From contig JAUNGE010000034.1 of assembly GCA_030524675.1 (NCBI GenBank), positions 1 through 37,548 of the forward strand: 37,548 bases of DNA. The letters are read 5' to 3'. The position numbers and the translations under genes are program-made. Below the pieces are notes generated by a model, which saw only the letters and a program-made list of their open reading frames with translations, was not told the origin of the DNA and did no database searches. Source of the DNA: a bacterium (GTDB taxonomy: Bacteria > Bacillota > Clostridia > Lachnospirales > Lachnospiraceae). This document shows positions 8,852-17,031 of the stretch, piece after piece; the stretch's first letter is position 1, and each line of letters opens with the position of its first letter.

Positions 8852-8879
8852 ATTTTAGCATAAAATTTCGTCTTGTCAA
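8852..8879 (-). promoter_or_regulatory. Promoter of the pheST T-box transcript
   Basis: A perfect -35 TTGACA (8874-8879) and an extended -10 (TGC then TAAAAT, 8852-8857) have a 16-base spacer on the minus strand. Just downstream, at about 8790-8842, the early transcript carries four imperfect copies of a TTT(T/C)ACAAA motif at about 12-14 base spacing. Confidence 0.8.
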
Positions 8880-8976
8880 GACTTCTTTTTCCATGATTCT
8901 CCACTGTGCCAAAAAACACCCAAAGAAATCTCTCTGGACCTGTTTTTTCTCCGGCAGTCCGGCCCGTAAAGTCTGC

Positions 8977-9005
8977 TTGCATTTCTCCTGCAAATCAAGT
9001 AAAAT
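8977..9005 (+). promoter_or_regulatory. Probable promoter of the YihY-family gene
   Basis: TTGCAT (8977-8982) and TAAAAT (9000-9005) with a 17-base spacer lie about 48 bases before the start of the plus-strand membrane gene. Confidence 0.55.
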
Positions 9006-9052
9006 AGGTCTCATAACTTATTTTCCGCAGGAATGCGGCTATGGAGGTCCCT

Positions 9053-9895
9053 ATGATGCAATTTCTCCTATTCATACACCGTGTATGGAAAAAATTTTCA
9101 AAAGATGAAATGACCGTCTATGCGGCTCAGGCAGCATTCTTTACGATTTTGGCATCCATTCCCCTTCTGATGACGCTGATTACCATCATTCAGCTCATCC
9201 CTGGATTGACAAAAAATGACCTGGAAGTTACCATCACCAACATTATACCAGAGATGTTTCATACCATCATCTTTGCTATCACAGACGATCTATTTACCCG
9301 CTCCCCTGGAACCATCCTTTCCATCACAGCAATCACCACCATCTGGTCGGCATCCCGCAGCGTGTACGGCATCGAAAAAGGGCTGAACCGCATTCTGGGA
9401 GACCATGTGCCGCGCCGCTATTTAGTGAGCCGTCTCATCTGTATGGGCTACACTTTTATTTTCGTGCTTATGTGCGTGATGGCACTCGGTTTCTGGGTGT
9501 TCGGCTCATCCATCGGACGCTTGCTGGAAAACTATTTTCCCCATATCAGCCGCATAGTCACTATGGTCATCAATTTCCGTGCACTGATCACCTTTTTGTC
9601 TATGGCACTCTTCTTTGTCAGTATGTACACATACCTGCCGCGAAGAAAACTGGAGATGAAAAAACAGGTTCCAGGCGCCCTCGTATCCTCTGCCGGATGG
9701 CTGATTTTCTCTTTCGGATTTTCGATTTACTTCGAGAATTTCAGCAATTACTCTTATATCTACGGCAGTTTGACTGCGGTTATCCTTCTGATGCTGTGGC
9801 TGTACTTCTGCATCTGTATCCTGTTTGCCGGTGCAGAACTAAACTGCGTCTATGTTGCTGTGAAGGAAAAGAACCACATAGCAGATGAAACGTAG
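9053..9895 (+). CDS. YihY/BrkB family membrane protein
   Basis: An inner-membrane protein of the YihY (formerly mis-named ribonuclease BN) family, whose transport or envelope role is not settled. It has about six membrane segments, among them one after DEMTVYAAQAAFFTILASIPLL. That stretch, the Ser/Thr-Pro-Gly segment near RSPGTILSI, and the C-terminal YGSLTAVILLMLWLYFCICILFAGAELN are family signatures. GGAGG at 9043-9047 favours the start at 9053 (MMQFLL) or 9056 over the ATG at 9041, which overlaps the ribosome site itself. It is a single plus-strand gene, convergent with the Glu-rich membrane protein gene at 9943. Confidence 0.93.
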   Translation: MMQFLLFIHRVWKKFSKDEMTVYAAQAAFFTILASIPLLMTLITIIQLIPGLTKNDLEVTITNIIPEMFHTIIFAITDDLFTRSPGTILSITAITTIWSASRSVYGIEKGLNRILGDHVPRRYLVSRLICMGYTFIFVLMCVMALGFWVFGSSIGRLLENYFPHISRIVTMVINFRALITFLSMALFFVSMYTYLPRRKLEMKKQVPGALVSSAGWLIFSFGFSIYFENFSNYSYIYGSLTAVILLMLWLYFCICILFAGAELNCVYVAVKEKNHIADET

Positions 9896-9942
9896 CCTGT
9901 GAAGAAAATGGATAGAAGAAGTGGATACATGAAGTTGACCTT

Positions 9943-11313
9943 TTATGCAAAGCTCAAGTTGACTTTTTCGTTTTCCGTCTCTTTTTCCGTGCCATCCTCT
10001 GTGCCTTCTGTCTCTTCTTCTATCTCCTCTTCCAGCTCTGCCTTTGTCTCTTCTGTCTCCGTTTCTTCTTCTGTTTCTTCTGTTTCCATTTCTTCTGTCT
10101 TCATTTCTTCTGCTTCCATTTCTGTCTCATAGCCGGTTTCATATGCATATCTTTCTGCATCCCAGGTTTCCTCCCCGCTCCATTCCGGCGAAGCTGCTGC
10201 GCGGACTACAAATGCTTTCACCTTCTCTGCCTTCTCACCTATCCAAGCGAGCATAGCCTGCAGTCTGCGTCTGAGGGGATAATATACATGTTCTTCTATC
10301 ACCGGAATTGCACTGCCCTTCACCCAGCGGACTGCCGGACGAATCACTTTGTTTGCCATAAAACCAATCACGCGAGCTACCGTCTGCTTCACCAGTTTTG
10401 CTGCCTGTTCCACATACGGGCGTGCGTGCTCTTTCGCTTTTTCCAGCAAAGGCGGCAGTTTCTCCGCCGCATAGGAAGCGCCTGCTCCCAGAGCTGCTGC
10501 TGCCAAAATGCCAAATCCAGCCAGGCTGCCGCCAATCAGCACGCCACCGATTCCATTCAGCAGAGCAGTGCCTGTTGTGAGTCCCATCAATTCTACCACT
10601 GCACCTGCCTCAAGAAGCGCCAGGTCCAGCAGGCAGAGTTCTTTCCAAGTCTGCATATGCCCCAGCCAGCTCTGATAGAGGGCGGCTCTCGCTGCTTCCT
10701 CCACGGAAATCGTGGGTTCTTCTTCCAGCAGCATCACTGCCGCCATAGCCTCGATATCTTCTTTCATCTCCCAGGCTTCTGCTTCGTCCTTTCTCAGCGT
10801 TTCCAGAACCACACTCCAATCTGCTTCGTTCTCCTCCAGTGTATCCTGAATTCCCTTTCCATCCTTCACCAGAAACGGAATCAGCTCTGCCTGCAGCTCC
10901 GCTACCTCTGTCCAAGTCGCAGTCTCTGCCATGCTCTGCTCTTCCTCGTATGCCTCCTTCGCTGTCTCCTTCAGGAATTCCACATCATACGCTTCTTCTC
11001 GCAGTTTTTCGTTCCCCAGTTCTATGCCGCGGAGTGTATTCTGATATTTTAATTTCGAGAGCAATGCAAACTGTCCAGACGGGTCATCCGGATATACTCT
11101 CGCAATCTCCGAGAGAACAGCCAGCTGCAGGTCTGTCCCCTCATAGCGTTTCATCATACTGTCTGCACAGAGATGAAAGCTGTGAATCATATCCCGCACC
11201 TCAGTATATTTCTTCTCTGCTTCCTCTCCCAGGTATTCAGCAATGACGTCCTGTGCTGTTCTCCCACTATGATATTCTTCTGCCATCTCATATAATAATT
11301 TTTCTCGTTCCAT
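9943..11313 (-). CDS. Unknown membrane-associated protein with glutamate-rich tail (novel locus, protein G)
   Basis: A 456-residue protein I cannot assign to a family. Residues 1-225 are helical and charged. About 227-281 is a long Ala/Gly/Leu-rich hydrophobic stretch able to form a membrane hairpin (LLNGIGGVLIGGSLAGFGIL within it). About 285-390 is an amphipathic, basic segment with many Lys/Arg and Val. About 391-448 is a low-complexity tail dominated by Glu and Thr. It shares its layout (helical N-part, central membrane hairpin, acidic tail) with the first protein of the block (17547-18746), though sequence similarity is slight by eye. It has its own consensus promoter with the same upstream element as two other promoters of the block, and GGAGG before the ATG. 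Function unknown. Confidence 0.75.
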   Translation of the reverse strand: MEREKLLYEMAEEYHSGRTAQDVIAEYLGEEAEKKYTEVRDMIHSFHLCADSMMKRYEGTDLQLAVLSEIARVYPDDPSGQFALLSKLKYQNTLRGIELGNEKLREEAYDVEFLKETAKEAYEEEQSMAETATWTEVAELQAELIPFLVKDGKGIQDTLEENEADWSVVLETLRKDEAEAWEMKEDIEAMAAVMLLEEEPTISVEEAARAALYQSWLGHMQTWKELCLLDLALLEAGAVVELMGLTTGTALLNGIGGVLIGGSLAGFGILAAAALGAGASYAAEKLPPLLEKAKEHARPYVEQAAKLVKQTVARVIGFMANKVIRPAVRWVKGSAIPVIEEHVYYPLRRRLQAMLAWIGEKAEKVKAFVVRAAASPEWSGEETWDAERYAYETGYETEMEAEEMKTEEMETEETEEETETEETKAELEEEIEEETEGTEDGTEKETENEKVNLSFA

Positions 11314-11360
11314 AAAATGCCTCCTGTTTCTCCGAAAAATAACTGTCTATTTCTGTTTTC

Positions 11361-11409
11361 ATTATATCGACACCTATTCTTTTTGTCAATACTTTAATTA
11401 TACTTTTTA
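11361..11409 (-). promoter_or_regulatory. Consensus promoter of protein G gene with shared upstream element
   Basis: On the minus strand TTGACA (11384-11389) and TATAAT (11361-11366) have a 17-base spacer, a perfect sigma-A match. Immediately upstream is AAAAAGTATAATTAAAG, which is nearly the same as the sequence upstream of the -35 at 18868-18915 and related to that at 16931-16998. The rest of 11410-11560 is AT-rich and then G-rich on the minus strand. I see no terminator after the AAA+ gene there. Confidence 0.85.
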
Positions 11410-11560
11410 TATTTTTATAAGCATTTTATTTGTATTATATTCACACAATATACCAAGGTTAGACACTGGACCCATGTTTTGATACTGCGAATGATTCCCT
11501 GCGCCTGCTCCCACTCTCCCCATTCGTCCTCTCATCTGCCCCATTTCAACTTTCCATATT

Positions 11561-13297
11561 TCACTTACTCAGAATTTTCGCTTGTTCCGTATTCAGTTTC
11601 CGGATTTCCCCTGCAATAAATTCCTTCAACTCCAAATTATAATTGGTATCCGGCGATTTTTGAGAGGCCGGCACAAAATTCAATTTTTTGATCTCCTGAT
11701 AATACTGCGCAATCGTTCTTCCGTATGTCTGGCTGAAAAGTTTCAGTTCCGCAAATTCGGCCTCCATCGCTTCCCTCAGATGCCTGCAGTCATACTCTTT
11801 TTTCGTCTCTTTCCGTTCCCTCTCATGATACTCCAGATACAGCCGGTTAAACGTATTGACAACCAGTGCGCTTGCATCCGCTCCAGTAAAAAACCGCTTT
11901 TCTGTATTTGCAATCGCCAAGCGCATAACGGCGTTCACTGCCTCATCCGCAACAGCCATCACATGTGCTCTCTCCGGCTTTGCCAGATGTACCTTTAAAA
12001 TTTCTCTCACTTCCTGCTCGGACGGCATGGAGGTATAAAAACATTCGTCAAACCGGCCTTTTCTCAGCATTTCCTTCGGGATACCGTCAATGCTGTTGGC
12101 TGTGGCAATCACGTAGCAGGAACTCTTTTTTTCCTGCAGCCATGTCAGAAATCCTCCTGTCATGCGTTTTAAATAGGCCCCCTCGTTGGCATCTTTATCT
12201 GAGCCTGCAAATCCTTTTTCTATCTCATCAATCCACAAGATACAGGGCGCCAGCTCTTCTGCCTGCTTCTGGGCTGTGCGGAGATTTCTCTCACTCTCTC
12301 CTACTACGCCTCCCATCATCCGCCCCATCTCCAGGCGGACCAACGGCAATTTCAATTTTGCTGCAGCATACTGCGCAAACAGAGACTTTCCGGTGCCAGG
12401 AAGCCCCATAATCAGGATGCCTTTGGGCGCCTCGGCCCCCTCTCTGATGGCTTCCTCCAGATGGCTCATGATTCTTCCGCTGTTTGTCAGATGCCGCAGC
12501 AAAATGTCCATGTTCGCTAAATCCACATGCTTTACCAGTTTCCATTCCAGCAATCCTTCCCGCTCCAGCATCTGTACTTTCTGCTCGCTGATTAACTCCA
12601 AAATTTTCTTTTTTTCTGGGTCAAATGCGTCATTTCCGTATTTCTCCAGTGCCAGCCGGAACAGGTACGGAATCTCAAAACTCCGAAACCCCTGCAGATA
12701 GGAAACAATCTCATTCTGAAAGGAAGTCTGGAATGAAATCTCTTCCTGCACCTTTTCCTGTATTTCTGAGACATCTGGCTTTTTCACACTCACTGTATAC
12801 AGGTACATGGAAAGTTCCTGTGGAATATTCCTTCTCTTATCCACAGTAATCAGTATCATGGGAAGCTGTTTTTCCGTTCTTTTTCCCAAAAGCTGTATCA
12901 GCACCCTTGTCAAATGTTCCCTTGTGGCCGAATCCAAAAGCTGCCACCGATTTATCAGCAGGATATTGACACCGCGCATGACTGCCTTCTCCAATCCAAT
13001 CGCCGCATACTGGTTCGGCTGGCAGTCCTCGATATCTCCAAAATAATACAGCGAAGCGCCTCTCTTCGCCTCCTCTTTTGGCCGTATTTTAAAACAGGAG
13101 GCATAATAATCCATCTTTTTGTACTCTCGAATTCCATTTTCCAGCTCCAACACAATCGGGTTGGAAAAATAGGTCTCCCGCAGATATTCAAAAACAGCTT
13201 CGCCTTCCTGCTGGTAAGCGCACTCCAGCACAATTCCTCTTTTACCGCTCTGATACACCTGATACAATTCCTCGGCCGCCTTCTCTATCACTCCCAT
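11561..13297 (-). CDS. Ycf46-like AAA+ ATPase (novel locus, protein F)
   Basis: A AAA+ ATPase with an N-terminal domain like that of Ycf46 proteins, in which a degenerate NTPase fold (roughly residues 10-180) precedes the active module. In the active module I see Walker A GLPGTGKS (about 298-305), a pore-loop region MGGVVGESERNLR, Walker B CILWIDEIE (about 352-360), sensor-1 IATAN (397-401) and the arginine finger in MLRKGRFDE. The N-domain shows INRWQLLDSATREHLTRVL and IPQELSMYLYTV, typical of the Ycf46 pattern. The start at 13297 has GGAGGAGAGG before it and suits the domain start. An upstream ATG at 13369 overlaps the preceding gene by 11 bases and would add 24 basic residues. It probably remodels or unfolds partners encoded by the adjacent GTPase and paralogue genes (inference). 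Confidence 0.88.
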   Translation of the reverse strand: MGVIEKAAEELYQVYQSGKRGIVLECAYQQEGEAVFEYLRETYFSNPIVLELENGIREYKKMDYYASCFKIRPKEEAKRGASLYYFGDIEDCQPNQYAAIGLEKAVMRGVNILLINRWQLLDSATREHLTRVLIQLLGKRTEKQLPMILITVDKRRNIPQELSMYLYTVSVKKPDVSEIQEKVQEEISFQTSFQNEIVSYLQGFRSFEIPYLFRLALEKYGNDAFDPEKKKILELISEQKVQMLEREGLLEWKLVKHVDLANMDILLRHLTNSGRIMSHLEEAIREGAEAPKGILIMGLPGTGKSLFAQYAAAKLKLPLVRLEMGRMMGGVVGESERNLRTAQKQAEELAPCILWIDEIEKGFAGSDKDANEGAYLKRMTGGFLTWLQEKKSSCYVIATANSIDGIPKEMLRKGRFDECFYTSMPSEQEVREILKVHLAKPERAHVMAVADEAVNAVMRLAIANTEKRFFTGADASALVVNTFNRLYLEYHERERKETKKEYDCRHLREAMEAEFAELKLFSQTYGRTIAQYYQEIKKLNFVPASQKSPDTNYNLELKEFIAGEIRKLNTEQAKILSK

Positions 13298-13358
13298 ATG
13301 TATCCTCTCCTCCCTATGTCTTTGCCTCTGGTCCCGCATGTTATTTTTTCTTCTCCTC

Positions 13359-14297
13359 TTATAGTCCATTCTGTACTAGCAGCAGAAACAGCAGCAGAAA
13401 CACAAAAATTCCGCCTCCAGCCCACACCAGATACGAGACTTTCAGCCCATTTCCGCCATCCTGCCACACCTGTTCTTCTTCCAGAGGATTCTCTTTTGGC
13501 TGCTCCTTCCAGCTATTCTGTTTTTCTGCCTCTTTTACCGCTTTTGGCGCTTTTCCTTCTTTTTCCGCTCTCTCTTCTTCCTCTTTCTTTTTCGTCAGAC
13601 AGGGTTCTTTCCTCTGCGGCAGATACTGCATTTCCCTCACATATTCCTTTCTCACCGTCACAATTCCGTCCGGAAACTGGTTTAACAGCTTTCTGGCTGA
13701 CTCCTCCGTCGCTACTCCCGTAAAAACCATTCTTCTAAGTCCCATACTCCAGACTGCCTCATCCGTTTCCTCTGTGCTTTTTAAAATATTGTTTGAGAGA
13801 TACCTTCCAGGAAAATTCTCTCTCACCAAAGCCGGAACCTGGTATCCATCAAACGCTGCCAGAACCTGCTGCTCCTTTCTGCCTTCTATGCGCGCGCTCG
13901 CTTCCTTTCTCCCCTCATTCACCTGCCGCATCGCTTCCTTCAACGGCTCAAACATCCGGCTGTCCCTCTGGTAAAGCTGGATTTCATCCTCTGAAAGTCG
14001 ATATGCCATCACGCAAAAAAATCCTCTGTTTTCCTGGCAATGCAGGTCCATTCCCAGCAGTTCTTCCTGATTTGCCGCCACTGCAATCACATATGCATGC
14101 CTTTCTTCATCCAGATATCCTGCTGCCCAACATTCCTGCTGCGTCCCCCGCTTCATGCCTTCCAACAGTGTCTTTGACAGAGTCAGCATCTGCTGCCTGT
14201 ATTCTTCCATCCCCGCATCACACCGTCTCACAAAAAAGCCATCCGCCTTTTGGCCCGCTCTTCTCGCATTTCCATAAATCCAGCTCTCAACCGGCAT
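13359..14297 (-). CDS. GAP1-like tail-anchored protein (novel locus, protein E)
   Basis: The 312-residue product starts with a domain (about 1-125) carrying WIYGNAR, KADGFFVR, ECWAAGYLDE and ENRGFFCVMAY. By my count 64 of the first 100 residues are identical, without gaps, to the product of the preceding gene. The opening pattern (aromatic-Tyr-Gly, then a Gly-Phe strand and a Gly-Leu/Met turn) resembles the N-terminal domain of predicted GTPase-associated protein 1 (GAP1) proteins. A second shared block (LKSTEETDEAVW through FPDGIVTVR) spans about 172-216. A charged linker rich in Lys and Glu follows, and residues about 286-309 form a single C-terminal membrane helix, so the protein should be tail-anchored facing the cytoplasm. 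It begins one base after its paralogue stops, with GGGAGG inside that gene's end. Confidence 0.8.
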   Translation of the reverse strand: MPVESWIYGNARRAGQKADGFFVRRCDAGMEEYRQQMLTLSKTLLEGMKRGTQQECWAAGYLDEERHAYVIAVAANQEELLGMDLHCQENRGFFCVMAYRLSEDEIQLYQRDSRMFEPLKEAMRQVNEGRKEASARIEGRKEQQVLAAFDGYQVPALVRENFPGRYLSNNILKSTEETDEAVWSMGLRRMVFTGVATEESARKLLNQFPDGIVTVRKEYVREMQYLPQRKEPCLTKKKEEEERAEKEGKAPKAVKEAEKQNSWKEQPKENPLEEEQVWQDGGNGLKVSYLVWAGGGIFVFLLLFLLLVQNGL

Positions 14298-14298
14298 A

Positions 14299-15486
14299 TC
14301 ACGTCCTCCCTTCTGCCCGACATTTCTCTATCAGATGAGCAAGCTGCCTGTTTATCTCCTGCGCCGTCTCCCTCGTATTATCCACCCACGTCGCCCATTC
14401 TTTCTGTATCTGATTCCAGTTATTCCAGCTGCTTTGCTTCTTTTCTTGAAAAGAATACGTTTTTCCTGTCACATTCTTCAGCACATCTCCCAGCAGAATC
14501 CATGCCTGATTGCCGCTTTGCGCTTTCTTTTGCGTTTTTTGCCGCCTGCGTGCTCTTTCTTTTCCCGCTTCATATTCATACATCCAACAATACAGATAGC
14601 AGAAATACCGAAACTCCTGATTTTCAAATTTCAAAATTCGTTTCACCTCGGCAGGGGCAATCTCCTCACCGCACCTCTTTACCGTCTTTTGGTAGTGACT
14701 GCAAGATTTCTGCTGCCGTTTCTCAATATGCGGTTTTTCTGTCATCTGCTTCTGTGCAAGCACCTTTTTCACAGTATATTTTTCCGGCATTTCCCGTCTC
14801 TCTGGCGCCTGGTAGTACAGTTCCTTCACCACATTTCCCCTCACCGTCACGACTGCTCTGGGAAACCTCTCCAAAATACGCCTTGCGGCCAGCTCCGATT
14901 CCATCCCCGTCACCACCAGGCGCTGCACTCCTAGCTTCCAGACCATCTCATCTTGCTCCTCTGTACTTTTCAGCAGATTGCGCGGATTTTTTGCAATTTC
15001 CATACTCCATCTTCTAAAATCTCCGAGTTCTTCCTTCATCCGATACTTCTCCAGGCCAAGTTCCATTTTCTCAGCCTTCTTCTCCGTCTTATCAGCCATC
15101 TTCTGATTGATTCTGCGCATCTTCTCCTTCAAAGCCTCAAACATCTCACTGTCCCTCTCATACAGAGCAGCGCCCTCTCTCGGCAAGCAATATGCCATCA
15201 CGCAGAAAAATCCCCGATTTTCCCGACAGGACAATTTCATCTGCAGAAGATGTTCCTGATTTCCGGCAGCTGCAATCACATACATTTGTTTTCTCTCATC
15301 CAGATAGCCCGCCATCCAACATTCTTCCTCCGAATCCCGACTCATTCCCTCTAACAGCTGTTTGGACAGGTTAAGCAGCTCTTCCTTATATTCCCGCAGC
15401 CCAGGGCTGCAAAATCTCACAAAAAAACCGTCCGCTTTCTCCTCTGAAAGTCTTGCATTGCCATAAATCCAGCCTTCTGCCAACAA
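14299..15486 (-). CDS. GAP1-like soluble protein, paralogue of the next gene (novel locus, protein D)
   Basis: The 395-residue product has the N-terminal domain WIYGNAR, KADGFFVRFCSPGL, EECWMAGYLDE and ENRGFFCVMAY (about 1-125). The SPGL turn strengthens the resemblance to GAP1 N-terminal domains of predicted GTPase-associated systems. A second shared block is at 172-217 (LKSTEEQDEMVWKLGVQRL). Unlike its tail-anchored paralogue it has no membrane helix. The C-terminal third is basic and Trp/Tyr-rich, with an amphipathic end (NQAWILLGDVLKNV, EINRQLAHLIEKC). Translation appears to start at TTG (15486 or 15483) behind GGAAGGGA, as no ATG fits. A terminator hairpin separates it from the GTPase gene, so its expression may rely on read-through. 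Confidence 0.8.
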   Translation of the reverse strand: MLAEGWIYGNARLSEEKADGFFVRFCSPGLREYKEELLNLSKQLLEGMSRDSEEECWMAGYLDERKQMYVIAAAGNQEHLLQMKLSCRENRGFFCVMAYCLPREGAALYERDSEMFEALKEKMRRINQKMADKTEKKAEKMELGLEKYRMKEELGDFRRWSMEIAKNPRNLLKSTEEQDEMVWKLGVQRLVVTGMESELAARRILERFPRAVVTVRGNVVKELYYQAPERREMPEKYTVKKVLAQKQMTEKPHIEKRQQKSCSHYQKTVKRCGEEIAPAEVKRILKFENQEFRYFCYLYCWMYEYEAGKERARRRQKTQKKAQSGNQAWILLGDVLKNVTGKTYSFQEKKQSSWNNWNQIQKEWATWVDNTRETAQEINRQLAHLIEKCRAEGRT

Positions 15487-15521
15487 AAAAATCCCTTCCT
15501 CTCCATCCTCAATCTATGCCA

Positions 15522-15562
15522 TATAAAACAAATTGAGAGGCGCCTGCTCGTCCTCTCAATTT
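15522..15562 (-). terminator. Hairpin terminator between GTPase gene and the GAP1-like genes
   Basis: An 11-bp perfect stem (15530-15540 with 15552-15562) is followed on the minus strand by a TTTGTTTTA tract and on the plus strand by TTTTTCTC. It would end or attenuate transcription after the GTPase gene. No good promoter is seen in the 40 bases between it and the next start, which suggests partial read-through sets the ratio of products. Confidence 0.75.
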
Positions 15563-15641
15563 TTCTCTCCCGCTATCTTAGTCTGCCCTCTCTACTCTGC
15601 ACTGCTGCCGCTGCCTCATTCGACAATACAGACATAAAAAA

Positions 15642-16796
15642 TCACTGAAAGAAGCAGCTAAGTTCCTTTTCTTTTCCATCCGGATCCAGATAGAAAAACA
15701 TATTTTTGCAGTTTTTGGAGAGATATCTGCAAATGTCGTCTGCATAATTTCGCTCCTGGTTTTGCACATTTCTCTGCACCTTCAAGTCCGCAATCCTGGC
15801 ATCTGCATCTTTGATTTCCTTCTGGCGCGCCGCCCGCTCTTTTTCCTCACGCTGCCGTTCTTTTTCTCGAATTCTCCGCAGTCTGTCAAACAATCCGTTT
15901 CTCCCGTCAAGCACAGCCAAGCTTCCGCTCGCCGCAATCCGCTTTCTGTCTTCCTCCTCAATCAGCCGTTCCAGCTCCAAATCCCACTTTTTGCCGTTTT
16001 CCGATAAGCGGTATCCCACGGTCAGCATCAGAGGAATCTCAAACCCTTTTGGCTCAAACCCGCTGGTAATCCGATTATCCTCGATGTACACATTCGTTCC
16101 CACAGTAGAATAACACCCCAACACCGCTCTGTCCTTGAAGTGGAAGCGCTCTGTCACATATTTTTTGAGTCCTTGGATTTTTTTTGTCCCATCCAGGTCG
16201 TTTTTGATATAATCTGCTTTTGTCATATAAAATACAATCGGCGGCCTGTCAGAGCGTATCTCCTTTGAGCGCTCAATCATGGCTTTCAGCTTGGTCGTCT
16301 CATATCCCACATTCCGCCTGGCTCTCATTTTCTCCTCTGGACTGTCCCAGAGATCCCCGTAGGTTTCCTCATCTGTCAGGCGAATATAATCATACACAAC
16401 ATTGCCAGGAACAATGTAAATCTCCAGCGCAGCCGCTTTCAGATTATCTCTATACTTTTGAATCTCCTCTTTTGTACCTGTATCCTCATCGCTGTTTATC
16501 GCATACTCGCCGCTCGGGTCCAGCCACACGACCTTACAGATGGTCTCCTCATTCTTCTGGAAATAAAATTCCAGCTCTTTGTTCTGCACGGTCCCTTCTG
16601 GAAACTTTCCGTCCTCCATCATCTCTCCGTACACATCACTCAGCCATTCCAGCACACGACCCGCCGTATCTCCGCAGCTTGTCAGGTCAAACTCCCGTTT
16701 TTCCAGACTCTCCATCATTTTATAATACGTACAGCACAGTGCAACCGTCTTTCCATCGCTCCTGTCTCCTACAATCATCATATTCACAATCCCCAT
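15642..16796 (-). CDS. P-loop GTPase, TRAFAC-like (novel locus, protein C)
   Basis: With the start at 16796 (GGAGGGGAGAG ribosome site) the product has 384 residues. G1 is GDRSDGKT (10-17) directly after a hydrophobic strand, G3 is WLDPSGE with Asp93 and Gly96, and G4 is TKAD (192-195) after the strand PPIVFYM. CYSTVG near 228-233 may be G5. The DPSGE form of G3 resembles predicted double-GTPase (DO-GTPase) families that occur beside GAP1 proteins. A basic coiled coil follows (about 300-355, RIREKERQREEKERAAR), then a short C-terminal tail. An in-frame upstream start at 16922 falls at the predicted transcription start and is less likely. GTP rather than ATP is inferred from TKAD. The target is unknown. 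Confidence 0.83.
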   Translation of the reverse strand: MGIVNMMIVGDRSDGKTVALCCTYYKMMESLEKREFDLTSCGDTAGRVLEWLSDVYGEMMEDGKFPEGTVQNKELEFYFQKNEETICKVVWLDPSGEYAINSDEDTGTKEEIQKYRDNLKAAALEIYIVPGNVVYDYIRLTDEETYGDLWDSPEEKMRARRNVGYETTKLKAMIERSKEIRSDRPPIVFYMTKADYIKNDLDGTKKIQGLKKYVTERFHFKDRAVLGCYSTVGTNVYIEDNRITSGFEPKGFEIPLMLTVGYRLSENGKKWDLELERLIEEEDRKRIAASGSLAVLDGRNGLFDRLRRIREKERQREEKERAARQKEIKDADARIADLKVQRNVQNQERNYADDICRYLSKNCKNMFFYLDPDGKEKELSCFFQ

Positions 16797-16930
16797 AGGA
16801 TTCTCTCCCCTCCTGTACTTCTGTACATATCGTATCTGTCTGCTCAAACCACAGCTCTGTTCTTTCTTTGACTCATCTTTTACTATAATGCATCCTACTT
16901 TGTTTTTCTGTCCGCATGTCAATTATCTAC

Positions 16931-16998
16931 ATTATAGATTTATGTCCTGTTTTTGTCAATATTTTGTCTGTATATTTATATTTTATTTATACTTTTTG
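16931..16998 (-). promoter_or_regulatory. Consensus promoter of the GTPase gene with shared upstream element
   Basis: On the minus strand TTGACA (16954-16959) and TATAAT (16931-16936) have a 17-base spacer. The bases upstream of the -35 (AAAATATTGACA) repeat those at the other two promoters of the block. A further AAAAAGTATAAATAAAAT lies about 20-40 bases upstream of the -35. The predicted leader to the ATG at 16796 is about 125 nt. Confidence 0.85.
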
Positions 16999-17031
16999 TT
17001 CTATTTTGTTATACTTGATACCTTTCTATGT

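Noticed and set aside
10288-11052. Plus-strand open frame of 254 codons opposite protein G of the novel block
   Set aside because: Cys/His/Gln-rich shadow without ribosome site or promoter. The minus-strand gene has a consensus promoter and GGAGG.
11440-11500. Segment containing GGTTAGACACTGGACCC as a possible insertion-sequence end
   Set aside because: No matching inverted copy, target duplication or transposase is visible nearby, so it is left unexplained.
16797-16922. N-terminal extension of the GTPase by 42 residues
   Set aside because: The upstream ATG coincides with the predicted transcription start. The start at 16796 has a strong ribosome site and puts the G1 strand at the usual position.
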